Numbered from the stretch's first letter, positions 17,463-25,962 are shown. The stretch is DNA of 64,000 bases from Heyndrickxia oleronia (GCF_017809215.1 NZ_CP065424.1:4998501-5062500), one strand, 5' to 3'. Notes: generated from the letters alone by a model not told the origin. A program made the numbers and translations.

Positions 17463-17562
17463 TTGTAATAGAATAAGGTAGTTATATAACAGCAGTTTGT
17501 TATATAATACAAACATTGATGATTTTTTGATCATTGATAGTTTTGAATTAGGAGGAAGAATA

Positions 17563-18162
17563 TTGTCGTTTTCCGAATTAAATATTGATGCTTTCCGAAT
17601 GATCAATAATTTAGGAAAGGATTATTCATTTTTAAATCCTGTTGTCATCTTTATTGCAGAGTATCTGCTATATTTTTTGTTTCTTGCAATGATTCTTCAT
17701 TGGTTTACCCGAAACAAAAAAAATAGAATGATGGTTATTCAATCTGTGGTAACAGTTATTCTTGCTGAGATTATCGGGAAAATTGCTGGCCAATTTTATT
17801 CCCATCACCAACCGTTCGCCGTACTTCCAAATGTTAGTCAACTTATTGAACATGGAATAGATAATTCTTTTCCAAGTGATCACTCTATCATCTTCTTCTC
17901 GATTTGCTTTTCCTTTTGGCTCGTTCGAAAAAAAGAATGGTGGTTATGGATTACACTTGCGATTTTAGTAGCTATCTCTCGAGTATGGGTAGGGGTTCAT
18001 TATCCAGTAGATGTAATGACTGGTGCCATAATAGGGATTATTTCAGCACTATTTGCGTATTGGCTTGTTCCAAAAATCTCCCTAATCACAAAAATACTAA
18101 AAGGCTATGAGAGAATTGAACAGAGAATTCTCCCTTCTAAAAATAAGACAGAAAATTTTTAA
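17563..18162 (+). CDS. bcrC: Undecaprenyl-pyrophosphate phosphatase, BcrC-like (PAP2 family)
   Basis: A 199-aa membrane phosphatase that dephosphorylates undecaprenyl-PP during cell-wall lipid recycling and gives bacitracin tolerance. It has about five helices. PAP2 motifs are a degenerate first block HHQPF, SFPSDHS (second) and ISRVWVGVHYPVDV (third, catalytic His). The HQP form in place of the usual xRP matches, from memory, the B. licheniformis BcrC type. The TTG at 17563 (SFSELNID start) follows GGAGG by 7 nt; upstream in-frame sequence has no ribosome site. It is monocistronic, with a dyad in its promoter region. Confidence 0.85.
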   Translation: MSFSELNIDAFRMINNLGKDYSFLNPVVIFIAEYLLYFLFLAMILHWFTRNKKNRMMVIQSVVTVILAEIIGKIAGQFYSHHQPFAVLPNVSQLIEHGIDNSFPSDHSIIFFSICFSFWLVRKKEWWLWITLAILVAISRVWVGVHYPVDVMTGAIIGIISALFAYWLVPKISLITKILKGYERIEQRILPSKNKTENF

Positions 18163-18189
18163 GAGGTTATCTAGGTAACCTCTTTTTTA
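18163..18189 (+). terminator. bcrC terminator
   Basis: GAGGTTA / TAACCTC stem, 6-nt loop, then TTTTTT. The T-tract is also the left target-site copy of the adjacent repeat element. Confidence 0.9.
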
Positions 18190-18191
18190 TT

Positions 18192-18368
18192 GACTCTTTT
18201 CTCAAACATTGTTGCTATTTAAATAAAGTTATAACTAATACAACTAGGGATCGCTACACGTTTCATTTCACTGAGAAAAGAGCTGCGATCTCAAGCTAGA
18301 ATCCTTTATGGGGAGTAAAAGCCGGTAGTTAGGCTTTTACATAAGCAACAAACTATACGAAAACAGCC
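18192..18368 (+). repeat. Dispersed MITE-like element, copy A (intact)
   Basis: About 177 bp. The left end GACTCTTTTCTCAAACATTG is matched by the complement of the right end (GGCTGTTTTCGTATAGTTTG), giving imperfect ~28-bp terminal inverted repeats. TTTTTATT flanks both sides (about 18184-18191 and 18369-18376), an apparent 8-bp target duplication inside the bcrC terminator tail. The internal hairpin AAAAGCC...GGCTTTT is shared with the other copies. No coding capacity. Confidence 0.75.
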
Positions 18369-18377
18369 TTTTTATTT

Positions 18378-18824
18378 CTATGTTGTTTTCTTTTGCCAAA
18401 CACTTTTGATCATTTGATTGATAACCTCTGCAAACACAATACCAATAGCAATTGCACCGGATATCATAAATGCTTTAGCTGCTAGTTGAAGTGCCGTATT
18501 ATAATCATTAGCGACAAAATGGCGCATGGCATCATAGGACATTCCACCCGGAACAAGCGGAATAATTCCAGACACACTAAAAATAATAATCGGTGCTTTA
18601 TATATCTTGGCAAAAACTTGACTGATTACAGCAATGACAAAGGCTGCCACTAAACTTGCTACTGCAGCATTTGCATAGGATGACATAAGTAAAATATATA
18701 CAAACCAACCCAACATACCAACGAGGCCGCATAAAAATAGCTTTTTCCTCGGTATATTAAAGATAATCCCAAACGCACCCGTTGCTATTAAGCTAGTGAT
18801 AAGTTGTTCAATCATGAAACTCAT
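18378..18824 (-). CDS. Threonine/serine exporter, small subunit (ThrE_2 / DUF3815)
   Basis: A 148-aa integral membrane protein with about four to five helices, corresponding to the C-terminal half of ThrE-type amino-acid exporters. The conserved GIIPLVPGGMSYDAMRHFVANDYNTAL signature is visible. It lies 42 bp downstream of the larger ThrE_1-type gene on the same strand; the two are split halves of one transporter and probably act as a heteromer. Two in-frame starts are possible (codon 1 at 18824, close to AGGAAT; codon 4, 11 nt away). The stop lies next to a repeat element insertion, which appears not to have altered the reading frame. Confidence 0.8.
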   Translation of the reverse strand: MSFMIEQLITSLIATGAFGIIFNIPRKKLFLCGLVGMLGWFVYILLMSSYANAAVASLVAAFVIAVISQVFAKIYKAPIIIFSVSGIIPLVPGGMSYDAMRHFVANDYNTALQLAAKAFMISGAIAIGIVFAEVINQMIKSVWQKKTT

Positions 18825-18866
18825 ATTCCTTTCCTACCGATTCCATTTTAGCGCTTACGCTTTTCC

Positions 18867-19631
18867 CTATATCATTGAAAAGAGTGATATTACTACAGCG
18901 ATTCCGGTTCCTATAGCGAAGGCGGTTAAAAACGCTTCAGCACCCTTTGATATTCCAGATACAAGATGACCAGCCATTAAATCACGAACGGCATTCGTAA
19001 TAAGTAATCCTGGAACAAGAGGCATAACTGATCCAATAATAATTTTATCTAGTTCATTACCAATGCCCAGCTTTACAAAAGTTATAGCCATTAATCCGAT
19101 GATAAGCGAGGAGAGACACTCCGAAAAAAATTTCACCTTTACAATTCGATGTAAATAAATTAGACCAGTAAATCCTAAGCCACCAGTTATAACCGATGGA
19201 AGAAAATCACCCCAACCACCATTAAACATGATCATAAAGCATCCACTAGCGATAGCTGCAGCTGTGATTTGAATCCAAATAGGGTAAGCAAAATTTGTTT
19301 TTTCTATTATTTTCAATTCATCCCATGCTTCATTTAATGATATCTCTCTACCTGTTAACTTTCTGGAAATACTATTTACAATCGTTACCTTTTTTAAATC
19401 CGTGGATCGTTCCGATACACGAACAAGCTTCGTAGGCTCTGATCCATCAATAGAAAATATAATCCCTGTTGGCGTTACAAAACTATGTGTGTGCAATATG
19501 CCAAACGATTCAGCGATCCTTGTCATCGTATCCTCCACTCGATACGTTTCAGCACCACTCTGAAGCATAATCTTCCCTGCAAGCAAACATGTTTCTACCA
19601 CTTTATATGTTAGAGCTGATTGATTTTCCAT
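18867..19631 (-). CDS. Threonine/serine exporter, large subunit (ThrE_1 / DUF1212)
   Basis: A 254-aa protein: a soluble N-terminal ~115 residues (GAETYRVEDTMTRIAESFGI...TPTGIIFSID, the conserved ThrE cytoplasmic domain), then about five helices with SVMPLVPGLLITNAVRDLMAGHLVSGISKGAEAFL. It matches the N-terminal half of Corynebacterium ThrE. With the small subunit just downstream it forms a two-gene operon for amino-acid efflux. Substrate threonine/serine is inferred from the family only. Related Bacillus pairs are uncharacterised. Confidence 0.82.
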   Translation of the reverse strand: MENQSALTYKVVETCLLAGKIMLQSGAETYRVEDTMTRIAESFGILHTHSFVTPTGIIFSIDGSEPTKLVRVSERSTDLKKVTIVNSISRKLTGREISLNEAWDELKIIEKTNFAYPIWIQITAAAIASGCFMIMFNGGWGDFLPSVITGGLGFTGLIYLHRIVKVKFFSECLSSLIIGLMAITFVKLGIGNELDKIIIGSVMPLVPGLLITNAVRDLMAGHLVSGISKGAEAFLTAFAIGTGIAVVISLFSMI

Positions 19632-19754
19632 TTATAATCTCCATTTATTCAGTATAAATATCCTATATCTTATCATAAAGTTTTAAAAAAGCGTTGTTCT
19701 TTACAAGAATTTAATCTTTTCTATTTCTTTACACTTTTATTTAAATTTAATGAA

Positions 19755-19869
19755 TATAATTTTGCATACATACCTATGAATATTGTTTCTTTTCGAAGAA
19801 ACAATAACCTTTGTAAAAATAAATATATAGGATTAGAGCCGAAGTTAATCGGCTTTTATTATTTTTTAT
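19755..19869 (+). ncRNA. Candidate structured leader or small RNA upstream of DUF1646 gene
   Basis: After a TATAAT (19755-19760), CCTAT (19773-19777) can pair with ATAGG (19827-19831). This encloses a perfect hairpin TATTGTTTCTT-TTCG-AAGAAACAATA (19781-19806) and a conserved-looking ACCTTTG segment. A terminator GCCGA / TCGGC with TTTTATTATTTTTT (19838-19869) follows. The layout is that of a terminating riboswitch. DUF1646 genes are known targets of Na+ riboswitches (the former DUF1646 motif), but I cannot match the consensus by eye. Confidence 0.4.
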
Positions 19870-19946
19870 ACCTTAAAAAGGTCTTACAAACAGTCCTCTT
19901 GTTATTTTTATAATGATTGAAAAGTCAATGAATTGTGTCAATTTTA

Positions 19947-19975
19947 TTGAAGTTATTTTTCTTTCTATTTATACT
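19947..19975 (+). promoter_or_regulatory. Promoter of DUF1646 gene
   Basis: TTGAAG (19947-19952), 17-nt spacer, TATACT (19970-19975). It gives a leader of about 60 nt containing TGTTATT / AATAACA. It lies downstream of the terminator of the candidate leader RNA, so the gene may have two promoters. Confidence 0.6.
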
Positions 19976-20040
19976 AAAATAATAAGAGTGTTGTTATTAA
20001 TGAATAACATCATTAAATCTATGTGAAAAGGAACGTTTCT

Positions 20041-21057
20041 ATGCTACTAGGATTAATCATTATTTTACTATGTGTTTTACTATTACCATTTTCTATTAAG
20101 TTTGTAGAGCATAATTTGGAAATCTTTTTATTCATAATGGGACTAGCTGCTGTATTAGTCAGTGGGGTACTAGATAGACCTTTAATAATGAAGGCATTAG
20201 AGGATCCCATTAAGATTACTTTAGCAGTCTTCATTGCAGGATTATTATTCAAATGGCTACAGCGACCACTTGAGAAGATCATTCAAGGCATCAGTCGTGC
20301 AGTTCCATATCCACTGTTTTTCGCCTTGATTGTCATTCTATTGGGTCTCATTTCGAGTATTATCACTGCAATAATTGCTGCACTCATATTGGTATTAATT
20401 GTTAGTGTTCTTCGTCTAGATCGAAAGTCAGAACTTCGCCTAGTTGTCTTAGCCTGTTTCTCCATTGGGTTAGGGGCTGCTTTAACACCCATTGGTGAGC
20501 CTTTATCTACACTTGCAATTAGTAAGCTACATGCGGACTTCTTCTATTTAATTCATTTAATTGGACCGGAAGTGATATCTGCTGTTGTTATCTTTGGACT
20601 ATTAGCTGCGATTTTAGTAAAGCCGAAAAATGATGAGAACGGACTGAAGAGTGATCAGTCGGCTGAAGGATATGGTGAAATAATTATTCGAGCACTAAAG
20701 ATCTATCTCTTTGTAATGGGGCTCACGCTGCTAGGGGCTGGATTTGAGCCATTAATCAAAGAGTACTTACTAGATTTAAGTCCATTCGTCTTATATTGGA
20801 TTAATATGATCTCGGCAATATTGGATAATGCTACATTAGCTGCAGCTGAAATTAGCCCTGCAATGGATGGTGCAACGATTAAAGCAATTCTACTCGGACT
20901 CCTAATAAGTGGTGGAATTCTTGTACCGGGAAATATACCAAATATTATTGCAGCTGGAAAATTAAAAATATCTAGTAAAGAGTGGGCAAAGTTCGGAATT
21001 CCAGTAGGGTTAAGTGCCATGGTTATTTATTTTATTGTGCTTTTTCTTATTAGCTAG
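20041..21057 (+). CDS. DUF1646 family membrane transporter (putative cation transporter)
   Basis: A 338-aa polytopic membrane protein, about ten helices, of the DUF1646 family in the ion-transporter superfamily. Conserved segments visible are ALTPIGEPLSTLAISKL, ISAILDNATLAAAEISPAM and GGILVPGNIPNIIAAGKLK; the last two resemble the half-helix loops of arsenite/citrate/Na+:H+ carriers. The ATG at 20041 follows AAAAGGAA by 7 nt; an upstream in-frame GTG overlaps that site. Sodium or another monovalent cation as substrate is inferred from the family's association with Na+-sensing riboswitches. It is monocistronic and convergent with yclQ. Confidence 0.8.
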   Translation: MLLGLIIILLCVLLLPFSIKFVEHNLEIFLFIMGLAAVLVSGVLDRPLIMKALEDPIKITLAVFIAGLLFKWLQRPLEKIIQGISRAVPYPLFFALIVILLGLISSIITAIIAALILVLIVSVLRLDRKSELRLVVLACFSIGLGAALTPIGEPLSTLAISKLHADFFYLIHLIGPEVISAVVIFGLLAAILVKPKNDENGLKSDQSAEGYGEIIIRALKIYLFVMGLTLLGAGFEPLIKEYLLDLSPFVLYWINMISAILDNATLAAAEISPAMDGATIKAILLGLLISGGILVPGNIPNIIAAGKLKISSKEWAKFGIPVGLSAMVIYFIVLFLIS

Positions 21058-21130
21058 GGCTCTTTTCAACAGCTTTGTTTTTATTTTTAATAATCACCTT
21101 TTATTCACCTATTTGAAAAGACTAAACGAA

Positions 21131-21175
21131 AAAAAGGGGAATGGAGTATCTTATTAGATCATCCATTCCCTTTTT
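21131..21175. terminator. Bidirectional terminator between DUF1646 gene and yclQ
   Basis: AAAAAGGGGAATGGA pairs with TCCATTCCCTTTTT (one bulged G), with T-runs on both strands. Confidence 0.9.
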
Positions 21176-21178
21176 CAT

Positions 21179-22150
21179 TTATTCTAATCCTTTTGCTGCT
21201 TCTTTTACCATCTCTGATACAGACTCTAAGCCTCCACCGGATAAGTACCAATAGCCAGGATCAAGGTAAACAATTTTATTATTTTTATATGCATTCGTTT
21301 TCTTGACTAAATCGTTCTCAATGACTTGTTTTGCATTATTTCCTTCGCCGACTGCTGCGTCACGGTCGATAACATATAGTATGTCAGGATTTTTTTCTGT
21401 AATAAATTCCATTGAAATATTTTGTCCATGAACAGGATCAGCCTCTAGATCCTTTGTCACAGCTTTTATACCAAAAACATCATGTATTAATCCAAATCTA
21501 GATGATGGTCCATAAGCAGTTACTTTACCACCACTTGCTAAAGTAATTAATGCTTTTGCATCACTTGCATCTGCTTTTTCTTTTAAGTCAGCAATATCTT
21601 TATCTATAGAGGCTAATTCCTTATCAGCTTGCTCTTCCTTACCAAAAATCTCTCCAATTGTCTTTACATTCTCTTTAAATGAATCCATATATTTATTAGT
21701 ATCTACACCCATGAAAATAGTTGGTGCAATTTCAGAAAACTTATCATAAGAATCTTGTTGGCGTCCAGAAATGATAATTAAATCTGGCTGAATTTCATTA
21801 ATTGCTTCAAAATCCGGTTCTTTTAATCCACCTACATTGCTATATTTAGAATCCTTGTAAGCATCTAAATAAGATGGAAGATTTTTTTGTGGAACACCTA
21901 CTACAGAATCACTAAGACCTAATTTATCTAATGTATCTAAAGTACCCATATCAAAAACTACTACTTTTTTAGGATTTTTCTGTACTGGTGTTTCTCCAAG
22001 CTGATGTTTAATTGTTAATACCTCAGATTTACTTTCTGACTTGCCTTCTGATTTTGAACCAGATGTGTTGTCATCTTTAGTTGTTCCACATGCAACTGCA
22101 AATACTGCTAGTACTGCTATGATAAAAAATAAGGATAATTTCTTTTTCAT
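21179..22150 (-). CDS. yclQ: Siderophore (petrobactin-type) binding lipoprotein YclQ
   Basis: A 323-aa extracytoplasmic iron-siderophore receptor. The lipoprotein signal peptide ends FAVAC (lipidated Cys21). The class III periplasmic-binding fold has KKVVVFDMGTLDTLDKLG, GGLKEPDFEAINEIQPDLIIISGRQ and a C-terminal VYLDPGYWYLSGGG, as in YclQ, the petrobactin receptor of B. subtilis. The ATG at 22150 is preceded by AGAGGTG at 5 nt. The gene is last in the yclNOPQ set but is separated from yclP by 179 bp containing a terminator and a Fur box, so it probably has its own iron-repressed promoter. Confidence 0.88.
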   Translation of the reverse strand: MKKKLSLFFIIAVLAVFAVACGTTKDDNTSGSKSEGKSESKSEVLTIKHQLGETPVQKNPKKVVVFDMGTLDTLDKLGLSDSVVGVPQKNLPSYLDAYKDSKYSNVGGLKEPDFEAINEIQPDLIIISGRQQDSYDKFSEIAPTIFMGVDTNKYMDSFKENVKTIGEIFGKEEQADKELASIDKDIADLKEKADASDAKALITLASGGKVTAYGPSSRFGLIHDVFGIKAVTKDLEADPVHGQNISMEFITEKNPDILYVIDRDAAVGEGNNAKQVIENDLVKKTNAYKNNKIVYLDPGYWYLSGGGLESVSEMVKEAAKGLE

Positions 22151-22214
22151 GTTTACACCTCTTTTAATAGTTTTCATAATTTATAAAAATTGTAATTGAA
22201 ACATTCCAAGCAAA

Positions 22215-22229
22215 TGAAATTCATTCTCA
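22215..22229. promoter_or_regulatory. Fur box before yclQ
   Basis: TGAAATTCATTCTCA fits the 7-1-7 Fur consensus with about two mismatches. It is positioned between yclP and yclQ. Confidence 0.7.
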
Positions 22230-22237
22230 ATATGGAA

Positions 22238-22273
22238 TATAAAAACTGAACACGAAGGCGCCATCCGTGAATT
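22238..22273 (-). terminator. Internal terminator between yclP and yclQ
   Basis: Minus-strand CTGAATTCACG / CGTGTTCAG stem (2-nt bulge) followed by TTTTTATA. It lies downstream of yclP and upstream of the yclQ Fur box. Confidence 0.65.
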
Positions 22274-22329
22274 CAGTTATTAGGTTTAATTGTTACAATC
22301 ACAATACTTTATCAGTAGTATATATTCCC

Positions 22330-23088
22330 TTATGCATAATAAACAGCAATTCTATTTTCATTTATATTTTGAATGGCTATATCCATTTCATATATATCAC
22401 CGAGAATGGATGAGTCAATAATATGATCAGTAGGACCGTCTTGAATAACTTTTCCATCCTTTAATGCCACGACATGATCTGAGTAACAAGAAGCAAAGTT
22501 GATATCATGGATAACAATGACAACGGTCTTTCCTAATTCATCTGTTAGCTTTCTTAGTACTTTCATAATTTGAACAGAGTGTTTCATATCCAAATTATTC
22601 AATGGTTCATCTAATAGGATATATTCTGTGTTTTGAGCAATAACCATCGCGATATACGCACGTTGTTGTTGCCCGCCACTTAATTGATCCAAGAATTTAT
22701 GTTGAATATCTTCCAATTCCATATAGGCAATCGACTCATCAACATACACCCAATCCTCTTTCGTTAGCTTCCCTTGTGAATAAGGAAAACGACCAAATGA
22801 AACCAATTCTCTAACTGTTAAGCGAATATTAATATGATTAGATTGTTTTAGAATGGACATTTTTTTCGCTAACAGATTGGATTTACATTTACTGATATCT
22901 TGACCATCAATTAAAATTTCGCCACTATCTCTCGAAATTAATCGACTCATCATTGATAACAGAGTACTTTTCCCCGCTCCATTTGGACCGATGAAGGAAG
23001 TGATCTTCCCTTTTTCTATATTCAAAGAGACATTTTCGACTACACTCTTGTTCCCGTATGTTTTTGAAACATTTCTGATCTCAATCAT
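22330..23088 (-). CDS. yclP: Iron-siderophore ABC transporter ATPase YclP
   Basis: A 252-aa ATPase of the FepC/FhuC class that energises the YclN-YclO permease. Walker A GPNGAGKST (residues ~34-42), signature [14 protein letters not shown], Walker B YILLDEPLNNLD and switch HD (VIVIHDINFASCYSDH) are intact. Length equals that of B. subtilis YclP. The start overlaps yclO by 4 bp. Third gene of the operon, under the Fur boxes upstream of yclN. Confidence 0.9.
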   Translation of the reverse strand: MIEIRNVSKTYGNKSVVENVSLNIEKGKITSFIGPNGAGKSTLLSMMSRLISRDSGEILIDGQDISKCKSNLLAKKMSILKQSNHINIRLTVRELVSFGRFPYSQGKLTKEDWVYVDESIAYMELEDIQHKFLDQLSGGQQQRAYIAMVIAQNTEYILLDEPLNNLDMKHSVQIMKVLRKLTDELGKTVVIVIHDINFASCYSDHVVALKDGKVIQDGPTDHIIDSSILGDIYEMDIAIQNINENRIAVYYA

Positions 23089-24032
23089 GCTCGACTCTCC
23101 TTTAAAAGTAGATAGATAAAATAGACTCCGCCGATAAAATTAATAATGACACTCAATGTTGTAGAGAATGTAAATACTCGCTCTACAATTAATAATCCCC
23201 CAACTAAAGCGATAATACTTATTAAGATAGAGCCAGTTATTAAGTATGAATGCTTGTAGGTTTTTAAAAATTGATAAGATACATTTGCCACGAGTAATCC
23301 CAAAAATGTAATAGGACCTATTAATGCTGTAGAGATGGAAATGAGAATCGCCACGACAATTAAGAGACGTTTGACGACGTAATCATAATCCACACCAAGA
23401 TTAATAGCCTCCTCCCTACCTAATGATAGGACATCTAGGAATTTTATAAATCTAATAAAATATAGACCAATTAAAATCACCAAAACAAACGAGATTGTTA
23501 ATAAATCGGTATTTATATTGTTAAAGCTTGCAAACATTCGATCTTGAACAACCATAAAATCATTCGGATCAATGATCACTTGCATAAACGATGAAAAGCT
23601 TTGAAATAATGTCCCCATTACTAGACCAACTAGTAAAAGAAAATAAATATTTCGTCCTTCTTTTTTAAACAAGAATTTATATAATAATCCTGCAAAGACG
23701 ACCATTAATGCGACACAGAGAAGAAAGTTTAAGTTTTTATTCATCACAGTCGCACTGGTTGCACCAAAGACAAAAATTAAAAAAGTTTGGATTAACATGT
23801 AAAGAGAATCTAACCCGATAATACTTGGCGTTAAAATTTTATTATTCGTGATTGTTTGAAAGATGACGGTTGAAAATGCGATGGAACCACCAGTTAAGAT
23901 AATTGCTAATATTTTTATGCCTCGTTTTGGCAGTACATACGCTGGAAAATTCCCCATTTCTGTAAACATAAAAATGCTCACTAAAATGACTGACACAACT
24001 GCTAGGATCAATAATTTGACTTTATTACGCAT
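23085..24032 (-). CDS. yclO: Iron-siderophore ABC transporter permease YclO
   Basis: A 315-aa BtuCD/FecCD-type permease subunit, about nine to ten helices. It includes the SLGREEAINLGVDYDYVVKRLL coupling helix and TALIGPITFLGLLVANVSYQFLKTYKH near the C-terminus. It pairs with YclN to form the siderophore channel. The start overlaps the yclN stop by 8 bp and the stop overlaps yclP, so translation across the three genes is coupled. Confidence 0.9.
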   Translation of the reverse strand: MRNKVKLLILAVVSVILVSIFMFTEMGNFPAYVLPKRGIKILAIILTGGSIAFSTVIFQTITNNKILTPSIIGLDSLYMLIQTFLIFVFGATSATVMNKNLNFLLCVALMVVFAGLLYKFLFKKEGRNIYFLLLVGLVMGTLFQSFSSFMQVIIDPNDFMVVQDRMFASFNNINTDLLTISFVLVILIGLYFIRFIKFLDVLSLGREEAINLGVDYDYVVKRLLIVVAILISISTALIGPITFLGLLVANVSYQFLKTYKHSYLITGSILISIIALVGGLLIVERVFTFSTTLSVIINFIGGVYFIYLLLKESRA

Positions 24033-24975
24033 ATGCCTTTCTCCTCATAAGTAAGTAAAGAAAAATACCACTTCCTATTACACCAACCGTTAATCCAATT
24101 GGAATTTCATATGGATAAATGATGATGCGGCCTAAAATGTCACAGAACAACAAGAACACGGCACCTAATAGGGCAGTTTGAGAAAGGTTTTTCTTTAAAT
24201 TGTCACCGTTATAAATGGAAACAATATTTGGAACAACCAACCCAAGGAATGGAATTGTCCCTACAGTTAACAATACTGAGGTTGCAGATAATGCCACAAT
24301 TACCAATCCAATATTTACAACAACCTTATAATTTAAGCCAAGATTTACAGCAAAATCTTCTCCCATACCTGCTAATGTAAATTTACCTGCAAATAAATAC
24401 GCTAGGATAAGCAGAGGAATACTGATATAGATCATTTCATATCTCCCTGACATTACCATGGAGAAATCCCCCTGCAGCCATGATGATATACTCTGTATCA
24501 AATCATGCTTATAAGCAAAAAACGTGGTAATCGAGCTAATAATATTCCCGAACATTAAACCAACAAGTGGAATAAAGATGGCATCCTTGAACTTAATTTT
24601 ATCTAGAACCTTCATAAACACGAATGTTCCTATAAGTGCAAATAAAGAAGCTAACACCATTTTTTCCAGCATACTGGCTGACGAGAAAATAATTAAGGAA
24701 ACAAGAATCCCTAATCTCGCAGAATCCATCGTTCCAGCAGTCGTTGGTGATACAAACTTATTCCGGGATAACTGCTGCATAATCAAACCACATATACTCA
24801 TACTAGCTCCAGCTAATATCAAACTAACTAATCTTGGCAATCTGCTAATAAGCAAAATGTCTTTTTGTTCATCAGTAAGATGAAAAATATCAAGTGGTGT
24901 AATATTTTGAACACCTACAAATAATGAAATAATTGATAGAACAATAAACATGAGTATTAAAACTACTTTTTTCAT
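24025..24975 (-). CDS. yclN: Iron-siderophore ABC transporter permease YclN
   Basis: A 316-aa FecCD-family permease, about nine helices, with the family motifs RLPRLVSLILAGASMSICGLIMQ near the N-terminus and SATSVLLTVGTIPFLGLVVPNIVSIYNGDN near the C-terminus. First gene of yclNOP(Q). Two Fur boxes lie upstream (25034-25048 and 25125-25139), so expression should rise on iron limitation. The ribosome site before the ATG at 24975 is weak (GTTAGG). Confidence 0.9.
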   Translation of the reverse strand: MKKVVLILMFIVLSIISLFVGVQNITPLDIFHLTDEQKDILLISRLPRLVSLILAGASMSICGLIMQQLSRNKFVSPTTAGTMDSARLGILVSLIIFSSASMLEKMVLASLFALIGTFVFMKVLDKIKFKDAIFIPLVGLMFGNIISSITTFFAYKHDLIQSISSWLQGDFSMVMSGRYEMIYISIPLLILAYLFAGKFTLAGMGEDFAVNLGLNYKVVVNIGLVIVALSATSVLLTVGTIPFLGLVVPNIVSIYNGDNLKKNLSQTALLGAVFLLFCDILGRIIIYPYEIPIGLTVGVIGSGIFLYLLMRRKAYA

Positions 24976-25033
24976 AGAAAACCTAACTTCCCTTTAGCTG
25001 GCTATGATATATGTACCTTGAATTCTATGACAA

Positions 25034-25048
25034 TGAGATTCATTATCA
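25034..25048. promoter_or_regulatory. Fur box 1 upstream of yclN
   Basis: TGAGATTCATTATCA: the right half ATTATCA is perfect and the left half has two mismatches to TGATAAT. Confidence 0.8.
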
Positions 25049-25124
25049 TTTAATTTTATAAAAAATAACCGATAAACGGAAACCAAACAGAATACTTTAT
25101 TTAAAACTATGCACCATTTATCAA

Positions 25125-25139
25125 TGATATTCATTATCA
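25125..25139. promoter_or_regulatory. Fur box 2 upstream of yclN
   Basis: TGATATTCATTATCA, one mismatch to the 7-1-7 Fur consensus, 91 bp from box 1. The 24976-25301 gap otherwise holds no gene. Confidence 0.8.
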
Positions 25140-25301
25140 TTTGCATTTTTATTTTATCAGTTTAAATCTCCCTGTCAATCCGTTTCCATAAAATTATATG
25201 CTAGTATTTTTGAATTTCACAAAATTGTCTATTCTGGCTTTAATAATACGATATAAGTAGAGAAACAATAAAAAACTCCTATTTCATGACCACGATCTTT
25301 T

Positions 25302-25628
25302 TTAGTCATTTTTGCTTTTTATAATTCCTCTCCCAATCCGTACAATTAATCCGAAAAAGAGTCCAATTCCAGCTAATATATAGATCATTGTAAAAATCTT
25401 TCCGAAAACTGTTTCTGGGACAAAATCAGGATGACCAATCGTACTTAAGGTTACAAAGCAGAAATAGAGTGAGTCGATAACACTTAAAGCTTCTACTTTC
25501 GTATAAAAAATAGTACCAGAAAGAAGGATAGCTATAATTAATACAAATATAACTTGAAATTCCTTCTCCTTAAATGAATGAAATAATCCATGAAAAAGTC
25601 TTTTCAACGTGAGTAAAAAAGAAACCAC
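25302..25628 (-). CDS. Two-helix potassium-channel-like protein with altered selectivity filter
   Basis: A 108-aa protein with the Ion_trans_2 (KcsA-like) core: helix 1 (~26-42), pore helix SVIDSLYFCFVTLST, filter region TIGHPDF (63-69) and helix 2 (~74-96). The canonical TVGYG filter reads TIGHP: the second filter glycine is proline, which would disrupt the fourth carbonyl ring. Following FVPET is like the usual xxPxT. No C-terminal RCK domain is present. The start is GTG at 25628 with GGGGGGA upstream. It may be a divergent K+ channel, a nonselective pore, or a regulatory subunit. Monocistronic. Confidence 0.7.
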   Translation of the reverse strand: MVSFLLTLKRLFHGLFHSFKEKEFQVIFVLIIAILLSGTIFYTKVEALSVIDSLYFCFVTLSTIGHPDFVPETVFGKIFTMIYILAGIGLFFGLIVRIGRGIIKSKND

Positions 25629-25728
25629 TAGAGTCCCCCCTTGATGTATATTTCTAATTATCTATTTTAGTGTTCTTCATAGAGATAAGTAAAACGAAAA
25701 CTAATTATCATTTAATATGTGACAGCAC

Positions 25729-25927
25729 AACTCTTTTCATAAATAATAGCTCAAACATTATTATTCATTGGTGAAGCTTTTCTAGTAAAGAATGGTTCAA
25801 ATTCTGAAAAACCCGTCACTACACTAGAAGTGAGCTGCAAACCTTCCATAGAACCTCCGAACCCCTTTTTAGGTATAGATACCGACAGTAGAGATATTTA
25901 AAAGCAATAAACAATTCGAAGACAGCC
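25729..25927 (+). repeat. Dispersed MITE-like element, degenerate copy B
   Basis: About 199 bp. The left end AACTCTTTTC is interrupted by 11 bp and continues CTCAAACATT. The interior GAGCTGCAAACCTTCC...CCGAACCCCTTTTT follows the copy at 30.4 kb. The right end is AAAGCAATAAACAATTCGAAGACAGCC. No clear target duplication. It fills most of the 334-bp gap before the art operon terminator. Confidence 0.55.
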
Positions 25928-25937
25928 AAAATAAAAA

Positions 25938-25961
25938 AGATAAGATCATTTAATCTTATCT
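25938..25961 (-). terminator. Terminator of art-like operon
   Basis: AGATAAGAT / ATCTTATCT 9-bp stem with a 6-nt loop, followed by TTTTTTATTTT on the minus strand. Confidence 0.85.
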
Positions 25962-25962
25962 C

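Noticed and set aside
21057-21090. GGGCTCTTTTCAACAGCTTTG resembling the left end of the repeat element
   Set aside because: Only about 12 bases match and no interior or right end follows.
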